A stretch of 64,000 nt of DNA from Gimesia algae (GTDB lineage: Bacteria > Planctomycetota > Planctomycetia > Planctomycetales > Planctomycetaceae), in contig NZ_CP036343.1 of assembly GCF_007746795.1 (NCBI RefSeq), positions 854,480 through 918,479 on the forward strand, written 5' to 3'. The notes under the pieces were generated by a model. It worked only from the letters and a program-made list of their open reading frames with translations, was not told the DNA's origin and did not search any database. Within the stretch, counting starts at the first letter, position 1; each line of letters starts with the position of its first letter. Shown here piece after piece: positions 18,691 through 27,424 of the stretch. A program made the translations under genes and the position numbers.

Positions 18691-19698
18691 ATGCCTGACA
18701 AAAATCATCCTCTACCTCCCCCTGATCCCGTCATTATTGTTCAACCACAGGACTACCAGACCGAGGTCAAAGATTTTCCCTCAGCGCAACCCGTTTTTAA
18801 AAGTACGGTCCGCTCGCCACGCAGTAAAGTGCCACTGATCCTGTTTATTCTGACGTGTCTCAGTACGTTCATCGTGGGCGCCACATATAACACCCCGTTT
18901 GTCCCCGTCCCCAGAGAATTCGCCCGCATCTATGAACATATTCTGCAGGTTGGCTGGTCCCAATTTCTGATTGATGGAATTTCTTATGCGGGGCCTTTGA
19001 TGCTCATTTTACTGTCACATGAAATGGGGCACTACCTGCAGTCGCGACGTTATCACATTCCTGCCACCCGGCCTCTGTTCATCCCCATGCCTCTGACTCC
19101 GTTTGGAACGATGGGTGCAGTCATTATGCAAAAGGGCGGGATGGCAGACCGCAAACAGATGTTCGACATCGCCGTCTCCGGGCCGCTTGCGGGTCTGGTC
19201 TTTGCGCTCCCCATTGCGTACTGGGGCGTGCTGAATTCAACCGTTGCCATCACATTGAAACAACCAGGCTCCATCAGCTATGGAGAACCGCTGATTCTGC
19301 AGTGGATGATCAGCATGGTCCACGGACCACTGGCAGAAAATCAGGAAGTGATTTTAAACCCGCTGTTGTTTGCAGGCTGGGTCGGTATCTTCGTTACCGC
19401 CTTAAATCTTCTTCCGATCGGTCAGTTGGATGGTGGTCACATCCTTTATACACTGCTGGGTAAAAAAGCGAATCTGATTTCCCGCCTGCTGATGGCCACA
19501 GCAGTCGGATATATGTTTTACACAGGTGAGTTTGGTTACTCTCTGCTCATTCTGTTACTGGTGGTTTTCGGAATCAACCATCCTCCCACTGCCAATGACA
19601 GAGTCCCCCTGGGAACAGCCCGGATTATTATCGGCTGGCTGACACTGGCATTTTTCATCATCGGTTTTACGATCACGCCGGTCATTTTTCACACATAA
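18691..19698 (+). CDS. Site-2 protease family membrane metallopeptidase
   Basis: A 335-residue M50-type intramembrane zinc protease. The zinc site HEMGH is H110-E111-x2-H114 inside a membrane helix, and the third ligand Asp248 is in QLDGGH. Other helices lie at about 48-66, 160-180, 228-245 and 270-335. The N-terminal 45 residues are soluble and Pro-rich. Such proteases cut anti-sigma factors or membrane peptides; no sigma-factor pair is adjacent, so the target is unknown. The family form resembles the widespread planctomycete and cyanobacterial M50B group without a PDZ domain. It is convergent with the minus-strand cluster ending at 19737. Confidence 0.87.
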   Translation: MPDKNHPLPPPDPVIIVQPQDYQTEVKDFPSAQPVFKSTVRSPRSKVPLILFILTCLSTFIVGATYNTPFVPVPREFARIYEHILQVGWSQFLIDGISYAGPLMLILLSHEMGHYLQSRRYHIPATRPLFIPMPLTPFGTMGAVIMQKGGMADRKQMFDIAVSGPLAGLVFALPIAYWGVLNSTVAITLKQPGSISYGEPLILQWMISMVHGPLAENQEVILNPLLFAGWVGIFVTALNLLPIGQLDGGHILYTLLGKKANLISRLLMATAVGYMFYTGEFGYSLLILLLVVFGINHPPTANDRVPLGTARIIIGWLTLAFFIIGFTITPVIFHT

Positions 19699-19736
19699 TT
19701 GTAACGTCGCATCAGATCACCTTGCAGGGGGCGCTG

Positions 19737-21170
19737 CTATTTAATCTTGCTCAGGATCTGTTCGGCGCGAAATACAATTTCCAGATCCTTATTTCTGGTG
19801 GCTTTCTGCAGTTGTGTCTGCGCGGCTTTGCCATACTCTTCCAGCGTCTTTTGTGCCGCTTCACGTTTCGCCCAGCTCTGGTTACCCAGTTGAGCAATCA
19901 AGGCATCGATGCGTTTCAGCAAAGCCGGGTCGGCATCCAGCAGGATGACAATTCCCGTGCGTCGCACCACATCGGGAAACGGGGTGATTTCCAGCGGCAA
20001 GATTTTATCGAGATAACTTTCATCAAGACAGTACACAATCGTCGCCTGATCGCTTCGCAATGCGTGCTCACCCAGAATCCGCAGGACATGCTCAACTTCT
20101 GGTGTGCCCAGTCCCAGATCAATCAGTTGTTTCCTCCAGACATCCAGTACTTCCGCCTGTGTCAGAGCAGCAGATTCAATATAAGGTACCAAAACAGCAG
20201 TTGCTTTTTTATCTGTCTTCGCAGCCTGAGCCTCTTTTTTATCGGCTGGCTTTGCAGCGGCATCAGCGAGTTTCGGTAACGCGCCTATCGCCTGTAACTG
20301 TTTCCCCACAGCTTCCAGCGCTTTGGCTTGGGCTTCTTTTTTTTTCTTGTTCAACGATTCTTCAGATAAAGGATCAACGGGTTTCGCTTTCGCTGGCTGA
20401 TCTGATTTAGCTTCAGGCTGCTGGTCCTCTTTTTTTGTCCCGGGCACCTGATCGATGGCTGCCACTTTCCAGCGATCCTTCTGCTCAACAGGCTGCATGA
20501 CCGTCAGATCCTTCAGGGGATAGGTGTCTGCATTCTGAACCTGAAATCCATTCTCGGCATGGGTCATGGTAAGACGCGGACTATGATTCAATTCCACGTC
20601 ATACAGAATAAAGCGATCACATTTATCGATGCCTTTCACAAACAGGCGATCCGCCTTTTGCAGCGGGCTCAGCCAGTGGGAATCAGACAACGGCATGCTG
20701 AGCGGGCTCTCTTTCAGTAGATTCTGCGATCGCCAGTAGATGCGTTTTGACTGAATCCGGGCGGTCGGCCAATGTGTTAAGAAACGCCCGGCGGGAAATT
20801 CCAGCAGCACATCAATATCTTTGGTTGCCGGCCCTGCAAACGTAATCAATCCCAGTGGCGCTGGTTTGTCGCTCTCACTGGCATCGGCACTCAACCGACG
20901 GGACTGCATATAACCGGGGGTCGTGGATCGAAACAGCGCGGCGTCATTCAGCTTCTTACCATGCGCCGAGACCAGAAACACACTGACATCCCGCACGATC
21001 AGCTTTGGTGATGCCGAAGTCTTTGGCGCGCCGGCCCAACCAGTTCCACATGCACACAGAAGTCCGATTACACCAATCAATGCTCCTGCACGAGCCGAAA
21101 CCCGCTTCCGCCCGTCTGATAAATCAGAGGTATTCTGAATCTGTTTTTTTGATTGTATAGACTGTTTCAT
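19737..21170 (-). CDS. Hypothetical exported protein with C-terminal HEAT-like segment
   Basis: A 477-residue protein of unknown function at the 3' end of the MoxR cluster. A basic N-terminus leads into a hydrophobic stretch ALIGVIGLLCACG, a signal peptide or a lipoprotein-like signal. The N-terminal third is beta-rich with no known family. The middle (about 235-330) is low-complexity Lys/Ala/Glu. The C-terminal 60 residues (QSWAKREAAQKTLEEYG, then RAEQIL) match the short HEAT-like repeat seen at the end of many planctomycete proteins. It is 31 bp from the preceding NPCBM gene and likely in the same transcript. Confidence 0.65.
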   Translation of the reverse strand: MKQSIQSKKQIQNTSDLSDGRKRVSARAGALIGVIGLLCACGTGWAGAPKTSASPKLIVRDVSVFLVSAHGKKLNDAALFRSTTPGYMQSRRLSADASESDKPAPLGLITFAGPATKDIDVLLEFPAGRFLTHWPTARIQSKRIYWRSQNLLKESPLSMPLSDSHWLSPLQKADRLFVKGIDKCDRFILYDVELNHSPRLTMTHAENGFQVQNADTYPLKDLTVMQPVEQKDRWKVAAIDQVPGTKKEDQQPEAKSDQPAKAKPVDPLSEESLNKKKKEAQAKALEAVGKQLQAIGALPKLADAAAKPADKKEAQAAKTDKKATAVLVPYIESAALTQAEVLDVWRKQLIDLGLGTPEVEHVLRILGEHALRSDQATIVYCLDESYLDKILPLEITPFPDVVRRTGIVILLDADPALLKRIDALIAQLGNQSWAKREAAQKTLEEYGKAAQTQLQKATRNKDLEIVFRAEQILSKIK

Positions 21171-21201
21171 GGTCGATCGTTGTAAGGGGGTTCGTTTTCA
21201 G

Positions 21202-23052
21202 TTACTTCTGATTGGCCTGTTTCTGATTGGCGGCCAGATCTTTGGGGACAGCCCGGATCAGTTTCGGGGCGCCCCAGACAAAGCGGTCCCCCACATCCTG
21301 ATCTTTTCCAAAATCCACAACCAGTGACAATGTCTCTCGGCCTGTCACATCCAGATCGAGAGATTGCAGTTTCGTAGCAGAAGTGAATTCCGGATTTTCA
21401 AAAAGGGTTTTGCCATCGGCAATGACCTTAACCGCGACATTCCCCAGCTTTCCGGTCTCTGCCTGCAAGCCGGGGGTGGTCTGGAATCGTTCAAAGTTCT
21501 TACCCAGCTGGTAAACCAGCACGGTTCGGGCATGCACACACAGTCCATTGGAAAATGACTGCGTTCCAATCTTTAATGGCTGACCTGTCAGAGACTTGTT
21601 AACCTGATATGGATACTGCTGATAAAAAAAGGGAACCTGGGTCACACTGTCCGGCTGGATTTCCACGAGTGAAACCGAACGGGCATTCACGGTTTTCACC
21701 GATTCCAGATAGTCTTTGTTGATCGAAAATTGATCGCCCCAGGGCATCGTAATACTGGCGGTGTTCCCTCCATCCAGTTTGACCACACCGGGAATCTGAG
21801 TATTGCCAATCAACGTCATCAAACTCTGTAAAGCCAGATTACTCTCAGGCTTGACCCGATTCTTGTGCAACACCAGCCCCACGACACGGTCCAGATTGAC
21901 TTCGCGTTGCTGTCCCTGATATTGAAACAACAGACTCTGATCGTTAACCCCCACGACTTCACCAGACACCCGATGGATATTACCATCCTGCGTGGTGACA
22001 TAAGCCGAGTCTTCTGTCTTCGATTCTCCTTTGCGGTCCACCGTTTTCGACTTCTTCTTGTCTTCCTGAATCTTCCAGAGCTCATGGATGGCCCCCGGTT
22101 TTAAAATCAGGTTGATCTCTTTCTCAGCGACGGGAATCTGAAAGCGAACCCCCGTTTTCTTCCATTCCCCTAAAGTACCCGAAAACATTCCCGACTGAGA
22201 GAAGGTCACCTTCCAACCAGAACTTTGCTTACGTTTGGCCTGTTTGTAGAGTTCACTGGGATACGCGCCGAGATAGAGTTTCGCCTTGCTGTTTTTATCG
22301 GTTTCTACAGCAAACGTGTATTCGCCATCCTGGGGAATCTGGATCAGTCCTTCATAAACAATTCCGAAATTGATCGCACTGCGCCGGGACAGCAATGCCA
22401 GTCGCGGACTGGCGCCATATTTTTTAACAGGAACCGCTTTCAGGTCATGCACCGATTTGACTGAAACAGGATGACTCCATTCCATCAGTCGATACGCGAT
22501 ATATTTTTCCGGTTTTTCAATTTTGACAGGCAGCCGATACCCCTCAGCATCGAGCCTGAACTCCCTTGCGGGAATCTCCCGCACTTCGGTATTGACGCGA
22601 AACAGTTGCTCTTGGGGAACTTCTGCTTTTTTCATCCCGGGCCCTGACATCTGAATCTGCAGCTTCGCCAGTCCGACCGAGTGATAATAGAGCAGGGTAA
22701 AGCGCTGCAGACCTTTACGGAGCTTCACCTTCGCTGTACGGGGACCGGCTGAATAGCTCGGTTTCTCTCCGTCAATCAGCAGCTGACTCATATTCTGGGG
22801 CAGCGCCGGTTCCAGAAATTTATATGATGTCACATCAAACAGACTGATTTCCTGCAGATCCTTGCCTGCTTCGATCTTCAAGACCTTGGAATCGACAGAA
22901 CGAATCGTACCCGTGACCTTTTTGCCATCATAGAGCAGCACTTCGTCGGCACGAGAGAGGGAGTTGCACAAGAGTCCCACCAGACCGATCACTCCCGCCA
23001 GCAATAAGCCGCTGAAATTACGTTTCTTCATAAGTGATACCATCTTCATCAA
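21202..23052 (-). CDS. Secreted NPCBM/NEW2-domain protein
   Basis: A 616-residue exported protein (signal MKKRNFSGLLLAGVIGLVGL). Residues about 60-330 include two PA14-like beta regions (for example YEGLIQIPQDGEYTFAVETD). The C-terminal 140 residues form an NPCBM (novel putative carbohydrate-binding module): FSNGLCVHARTVLVYQL, GKTLFENPEF, and VVDFGKDQDVGDRFVWGAPKLI. Such modules bind sugars, so a role in recognising cell-surface or extracellular polysaccharide is likely but unproven. It begins 5 bp after the preceding ORF, so it is in the operon. The true start may be an internal ATG at 23031. Confidence 0.72.
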   Translation of the reverse strand: MMKMVSLMKKRNFSGLLLAGVIGLVGLLCNSLSRADEVLLYDGKKVTGTIRSVDSKVLKIEAGKDLQEISLFDVTSYKFLEPALPQNMSQLLIDGEKPSYSAGPRTAKVKLRKGLQRFTLLYYHSVGLAKLQIQMSGPGMKKAEVPQEQLFRVNTEVREIPAREFRLDAEGYRLPVKIEKPEKYIAYRLMEWSHPVSVKSVHDLKAVPVKKYGASPRLALLSRRSAINFGIVYEGLIQIPQDGEYTFAVETDKNSKAKLYLGAYPSELYKQAKRKQSSGWKVTFSQSGMFSGTLGEWKKTGVRFQIPVAEKEINLILKPGAIHELWKIQEDKKKSKTVDRKGESKTEDSAYVTTQDGNIHRVSGEVVGVNDQSLLFQYQGQQREVNLDRVVGLVLHKNRVKPESNLALQSLMTLIGNTQIPGVVKLDGGNTASITMPWGDQFSINKDYLESVKTVNARSVSLVEIQPDSVTQVPFFYQQYPYQVNKSLTGQPLKIGTQSFSNGLCVHARTVLVYQLGKNFERFQTTPGLQAETGKLGNVAVKVIADGKTLFENPEFTSATKLQSLDLDVTGRETLSLVVDFGKDQDVGDRFVWGAPKLIRAVPKDLAANQKQANQK

Positions 23053-23057
23053 AGTCT

Positions 23058-23696
23058 TTAATCCTGTTTTTCAGTCGTCGTTTTTGATTTATCAACAGCC
23101 TGATTTCGCGCAAGACGGCGAAAATAATCTGCCAATATGTCTTCATAACCGGGTGGAAATCCTTCCGTTCGAGACTGCAGAATCTTCTCACGCTGTTTAG
23201 GGGTCAGGTCCGCCCAGTTACGTCCTTTTTTATCGGGAGCCTTCAGTTCCCCCTCACCGCCGGGACCTTTTCCCAACGTGGAAGAATTGGCCGGACGTGT
23301 CGGATTAGCACCTGCACCGCCGCCCCCTTTTTTACACGACTTTTCCAACATCTCCACCAGCGTATCCAGTCGACTGATTATACGGGGCTGAGTTGTTTTC
23401 GCCGGCTGGGTTGTTTTTCCATGATCAAAATCAGTAATCACTGACTTCACGTCGGTCTGAATATTCTTGAACGGATCCTTCAGCCAGGCTTCATCCTTCA
23501 CCAGCGAATAATTATCTTTCGATTCCGGTGGAATGATCAGTGGTGCTTTCACCTGTTTGGCCTCTGGCTTTGCCGCTTCGACCGCATCTGCTTCACCATG
23601 TGCACTCTGCAGACTGCCAGTCATAAGCAGCGGGGCACAGATCGTCAGTGTGAGACAGCAATTTAAAGGGACCCTATTCCATTTGATACGTTTCAT
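23058..23696 (-). CDS. Hypothetical small exported protein of the MoxR cluster
   Basis: A 212-residue protein with an N-terminal hydrophobic segment (CCLTLTICAPLLMTGSL), probably a signal peptide. The middle is low-complexity and includes a Gly-rich linker. The C-terminal 45 residues (WADLTPKQREKILQSRTEG, then YEDILADYFRRLAR) resemble the short conserved tail found in planctomycete proteins encoded next to MoxR/VWA genes. Its ATG overlaps the TAA of the upstream coiled-coil gene in the sequence TAATG, with AGGAG 8 bases earlier, showing translational coupling. Function unknown. Confidence 0.6.
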   Translation of the reverse strand: MKRIKWNRVPLNCCLTLTICAPLLMTGSLQSAHGEADAVEAAKPEAKQVKAPLIIPPESKDNYSLVKDEAWLKDPFKNIQTDVKSVITDFDHGKTTQPAKTTQPRIISRLDTLVEMLEKSCKKGGGGAGANPTRPANSSTLGKGPGGEGELKAPDKKGRNWADLTPKQREKILQSRTEGFPPGYEDILADYFRRLARNQAVDKSKTTTEKQD

Positions 23697-25156
23697 TATT
23701 CATCTCCTGCCAGACAATGGGGACAGGTCATACTGTGTAATCGTCCGGTGATTAAATCTATCTCTTTCTGGCGGACCGAAAGCAGATCAATCCGTTCCTG
23801 ACGTGACGTTTCCGTGATTTTTTTCTGGTCGATCTGACGATCCAGCTGCTCTGTTCGCGTATGAACGGACTGCTGCATCCAACGTAACATTTTGACTTCC
23901 GCCAGCAGTTTATTACGATTCCCTTTACAGCCTTTGCATTGACCGCCTCCATTTTTATTGGACGGACGGGAGGCATCAATCATCGCATCCAGCAGCGCCT
24001 GCAGATCGTCCTCGATCTGTTTCTGATCATCAATCATCGCTTTGTCAGCTTGCCCCAACAACAGGCCTTCGTCGACCAGTTCCATCTGTTCCCGTACAGC
24101 GCCCAGCGCAACCGGCAGTACCAGGCTGAACTGCGTCAGTTCACAGAGTTCGATTGATTCGGAACAGGCGCTGATAATTTTTTCTTCTGAAGTCGCCAGT
24201 CGACGAACGGCAGCCAGAGCCTGTTTCTGCTTCTGCGCCACACGATCTTTCAGTTTCGTCGTCACTTCGCGAATCTGTTTCTGCTGCGCGATCATATCCT
24301 GCAGTTGATCCATCACGTGCTGGCGTACCAGCGATTCGACCTCTTTCCGCAGTTTGTCTTCCAGCTTTTTGGTTTCCAATTGTGCCGAGGTCAACTGCGA
24401 AATCGCTTTTTTCTGTTCCTCGGAAGCAGGTTTGGGTTGAGAGGCACCCAGCTTCTTGCAGGCTCCCCCCATACATTTCCCTGCGCCGGACAATGACTTG
24501 CAGATGCTCTGCGAAGCGGGTCCATACTCACGCAGCATCTGTTCCAGATTCTCTGCGGACTTCTGATTTCGCTGTTCGCTGGTTTCCAGCGCTTTCAAGT
24601 CTTTTTTATTGCCACTTTTTTTCTGCTGCTCCAATGTATTCGAGAGCTGCAATTCTTCTTTCTTCAGTAATTTATTCAACGTCTCACGCGAATCAATCAG
24701 CTTGCGCAACTGTTCCAGCTTCAGTTCCAGTCCGATATCAGCGGTCAGTAACAGCTTTTTGAGCTCTTCCAGCAGAACGAGAATCTCTTTCTGTTCCTGA
24801 CTCGCCTTATCCAGTTTGAGATCATCCAGCATTTTGGAAGCTTCGCCCATGCGATCCAGGATCAACTGCTCCCGGGCTTTTCGTAATCCCAGCAACAGTC
24901 GCGCGGCATCGTCCGGCTGCGATTCGCGAATCAGCTTGGAAAGCCGAAACATCCGCTCTTCCAACTCCTGCATATGCGCTTTCGCTTTGTCCTGTTCAAA
25001 CTGAATTCGTACTTGCGGTGCAATCTGCTTACCGTCATCTGCACTCTTGTTTGCATCTGCAGCAACTTTCTCCGCTGCACCAATCGAGCCCATCATCTGG
25101 GAACAGGCAAATAGAATCACCAGTCCCGTCGCCATGACTTTCTGCTTGTTCTGCAT
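23696..25156 (-). CDS. Coiled-coil exported protein with Cys motifs
   Basis: A 486-residue protein starting with a signal peptide (MQNKQKVMATGLVILFACSQ). The ATG at 25156 is chosen over one at 25171 because the strong Shine-Dalgarno GGAGGTGAGG lies between them. Most of the mature protein is heptad-rich coiled coil (for example LLEELKKLL, LEDKLRKEVESLV). Three Cys clusters stand out: GKCMGGACKKLG in the middle, CKGCKGNRNK near 410 and CPHC near the end, suggesting metal or disulphide sites. No enzymatic motif is seen. It is coupled to the next gene by a 1-base overlap and is part of the MoxR operon. Confidence 0.68.
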   Translation of the reverse strand: MQNKQKVMATGLVILFACSQMMGSIGAAEKVAADANKSADDGKQIAPQVRIQFEQDKAKAHMQELEERMFRLSKLIRESQPDDAARLLLGLRKAREQLILDRMGEASKMLDDLKLDKASQEQKEILVLLEELKKLLLTADIGLELKLEQLRKLIDSRETLNKLLKKEELQLSNTLEQQKKSGNKKDLKALETSEQRNQKSAENLEQMLREYGPASQSICKSLSGAGKCMGGACKKLGASQPKPASEEQKKAISQLTSAQLETKKLEDKLRKEVESLVRQHVMDQLQDMIAQQKQIREVTTKLKDRVAQKQKQALAAVRRLATSEEKIISACSESIELCELTQFSLVLPVALGAVREQMELVDEGLLLGQADKAMIDDQKQIEDDLQALLDAMIDASRPSNKNGGGQCKGCKGNRNKLLAEVKMLRWMQQSVHTRTEQLDRQIDQKKITETSRQERIDLLSVRQKEIDLITGRLHSMTCPHCLAGDE

Positions 25157-25202
25157 TTCCCTCACCTCCATTACAGGGGGGCCTTGAAACTTATTTCTGA
25201 CT

Positions 25203-27389
25203 TCAATTATCGAAGATCGAATTGACCTGTTTTTTCTTCAGTTCTTCTGTTTTTTCTTTCACCAGCTGTTCCAGTTTGATCACCGCATTCAACTGATTGA
25301 CGACATCAATAAAACTGTCCCACTGGGCCATACTATTTAAAATCTGGTCCAGTGATTTCAAAACCTCATCCTGTCGTGTATTGATCTGTTCCAACGGGTC
25401 AGGGGAGTCTCCCCTTAATGTTTCCAGCGACTGTCGCTGTAGTTCCATGTCGCGATCATGCAGGGTCTCCAGAGGCTTGAGCACTGTCTGCGAAATTAAT
25501 TGATAGGTCTCTTCCCCTCCCAGTTGGTTCAGTTTCATTTCCTCAACAGATCCGTTCAATGCATGGCTGACCTGTCCTACCTCTCGTCTGACCAGTTGAT
25601 GCTGTCGCATCCAGTCGGCTGCCTGATCCAGACTTTGCGCCAGTTTCAGTTGATCTCTCAATTGTTCCGCCTGATCCCGGGCTTTCCGCAGTCGCGATCG
25701 CAACTGCTGTTGTCTTAACAGTATTTCCCGAAACAGTTCTTCCGGCTTGACGACGCGAAACACCAGTTGACGCGAACTCGTCTTCTGTACCCCGGTATAA
25801 CAATTATCCTCTGCATGACTTTGAAACGTAATCACCGCGCCGGGGCTCAATTTCAACTCAGAAATAGAAACCTGTTTTTCATCTTCAATCACATTCTCCA
25901 CGGCAGTATCAACTGGTCCGTAGATGGGATATTCTTTTTTTGTAACGGCCTGCTTTTTCCGTTCGTCTTCGGGGTTTCCAAATACTTGATCCAGAGCGGC
26001 TTCCGTCACGTTCTGACTCTTTTTCGTCTCTGCTGCGGCGAGTGGTAAATCCGAATTCATGCCAACCCACCTGATACCATAATCATCGCGGGCAATGATC
26101 GAGAAGGGGATTGTCGCGTCCGCTGTAATCCGCTGTCGTACTCCTGAATACCGGAAACTCAATCGGGGACTTCGATCGGGTTGCACACCAATCGAGACAG
26201 GACGTGGATGCGAATGAATCTCATAGTCTGCCGAGTGTAACGTCAACCGAAAATTGACAGGCTTTTCATGCGTCCATTCCGCCTGAAAGTGCTTACCATC
26301 TGTACTCTTCCATTGTAACGAAACGTCCTGAGAATCAACGTCAATCTCACGGACTTTGACATTTGTCGTCAATTCCAGCAGGACCTTCGATTGCGGCAAT
26401 AATCTCACATTTCCCTGGCTGGCTGAGAAATGTGACACAAACGGTTCCGAGAGCCGGGGATGCGTCGCCTGCAGCTTTAAATCCGTAATGCGCGGGCGGT
26501 CAATGGGGACAATCTCAAACGGCTCCGATTCTCCATCTCCGCCCCAGGCATAAGCATGAACCGGATGTTGAAGCGGAGGCACTTCGTATCGAAAATCACC
26601 TTCCTGAAATCGATTCATCGTAATCGTTTCACTGTTTCCCTCTTTTCCGGTCAGATACAGCCACACACTTTCTGTCGGTTCTGCCTGATCTTCGACGACC
26701 ACCTGCAAAGCGGCCGTCTCCCCACGGGGAATGATCCACTGTCCGGCCTGCAGCCCGACCACAGTCAGTCGCGTATGACGAGGCCAGGGCGCGTTCGAAC
26801 CTGCAAACCACCGCTGACTCCAGAGCCGGCTCGCTTCGGGAACTGCGATTCCAAAACCAACGGGAATCAGAATCACCGCCAGCAATATCAGCAGACAATT
26901 TCTGGTATGTCGGGAATCAATCACCTCCAGAAAGGGATACTGGCTGAGCGACTGGTAATTCGACTGGACCGCCTGTTCAATCATCGGCTGTGACTGTTCG
27001 GACTGTGTCAGATGACTTGGCAACTGCAATACACTGGCGACACGCGGCGCCAGCGCCTGCTGAGGAATCGCTTTTTTCGAGCGATCAATCAAATTCGCAA
27101 TTTCAATGGGTGACAGTGAAACCCGTAGAGGTAGATAGACATACCGATAAATCAGATAACCGATTACAGTCAGGCAGACCAGCAGATACAGCATGCGGGC
27201 CACCAGGCTCAGTTCCAGCCACCAGTCGAACAGCAGCGACAAACTTGCCAGCCCCAGCAATGCAGCGAGAATCCGCACGGTTGCCTCCAGCAGAGTATGC
27301 CGGCGCAATGCGACCCCGACGCGTTCCAGTTTTCCGGAAATCGTCTGCTGCAGCGCCTCGAATTCATCAGATCGTGGCGTGGGGGACAT
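25203..27389 (-). CDS. DUF4175-like membrane protein with coiled coil
   Basis: A 728-residue membrane protein. Two adjacent helices near 36-70 are followed by a cytosolic-looking segment LIDRSKKAIPQQALAPRVA, a third helix near 170-185, and a large beta-rich region (about 200-490). The C-terminal 240 residues are charged and heptad-rich. The layout matches DUF4175-type proteins usually found beside MoxR and VWA genes. Function unknown; probably a structural partner of the VWA proteins encoded upstream. It lies 35 bp after the VWA gene. Confidence 0.7.
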   Translation of the reverse strand: MSPTPRSDEFEALQQTISGKLERVGVALRRHTLLEATVRILAALLGLASLSLLFDWWLELSLVARMLYLLVCLTVIGYLIYRYVYLPLRVSLSPIEIANLIDRSKKAIPQQALAPRVASVLQLPSHLTQSEQSQPMIEQAVQSNYQSLSQYPFLEVIDSRHTRNCLLILLAVILIPVGFGIAVPEASRLWSQRWFAGSNAPWPRHTRLTVVGLQAGQWIIPRGETAALQVVVEDQAEPTESVWLYLTGKEGNSETITMNRFQEGDFRYEVPPLQHPVHAYAWGGDGESEPFEIVPIDRPRITDLKLQATHPRLSEPFVSHFSASQGNVRLLPQSKVLLELTTNVKVREIDVDSQDVSLQWKSTDGKHFQAEWTHEKPVNFRLTLHSADYEIHSHPRPVSIGVQPDRSPRLSFRYSGVRQRITADATIPFSIIARDDYGIRWVGMNSDLPLAAAETKKSQNVTEAALDQVFGNPEDERKKQAVTKKEYPIYGPVDTAVENVIEDEKQVSISELKLSPGAVITFQSHAEDNCYTGVQKTSSRQLVFRVVKPEELFREILLRQQQLRSRLRKARDQAEQLRDQLKLAQSLDQAADWMRQHQLVRREVGQVSHALNGSVEEMKLNQLGGEETYQLISQTVLKPLETLHDRDMELQRQSLETLRGDSPDPLEQINTRQDEVLKSLDQILNSMAQWDSFIDVVNQLNAVIKLEQLVKEKTEELKKKQVNSIFDN

Positions 27390-27424
27390 CGATTACAAAC
27401 TCCTTCTGTTCTGTGAGCATATTG

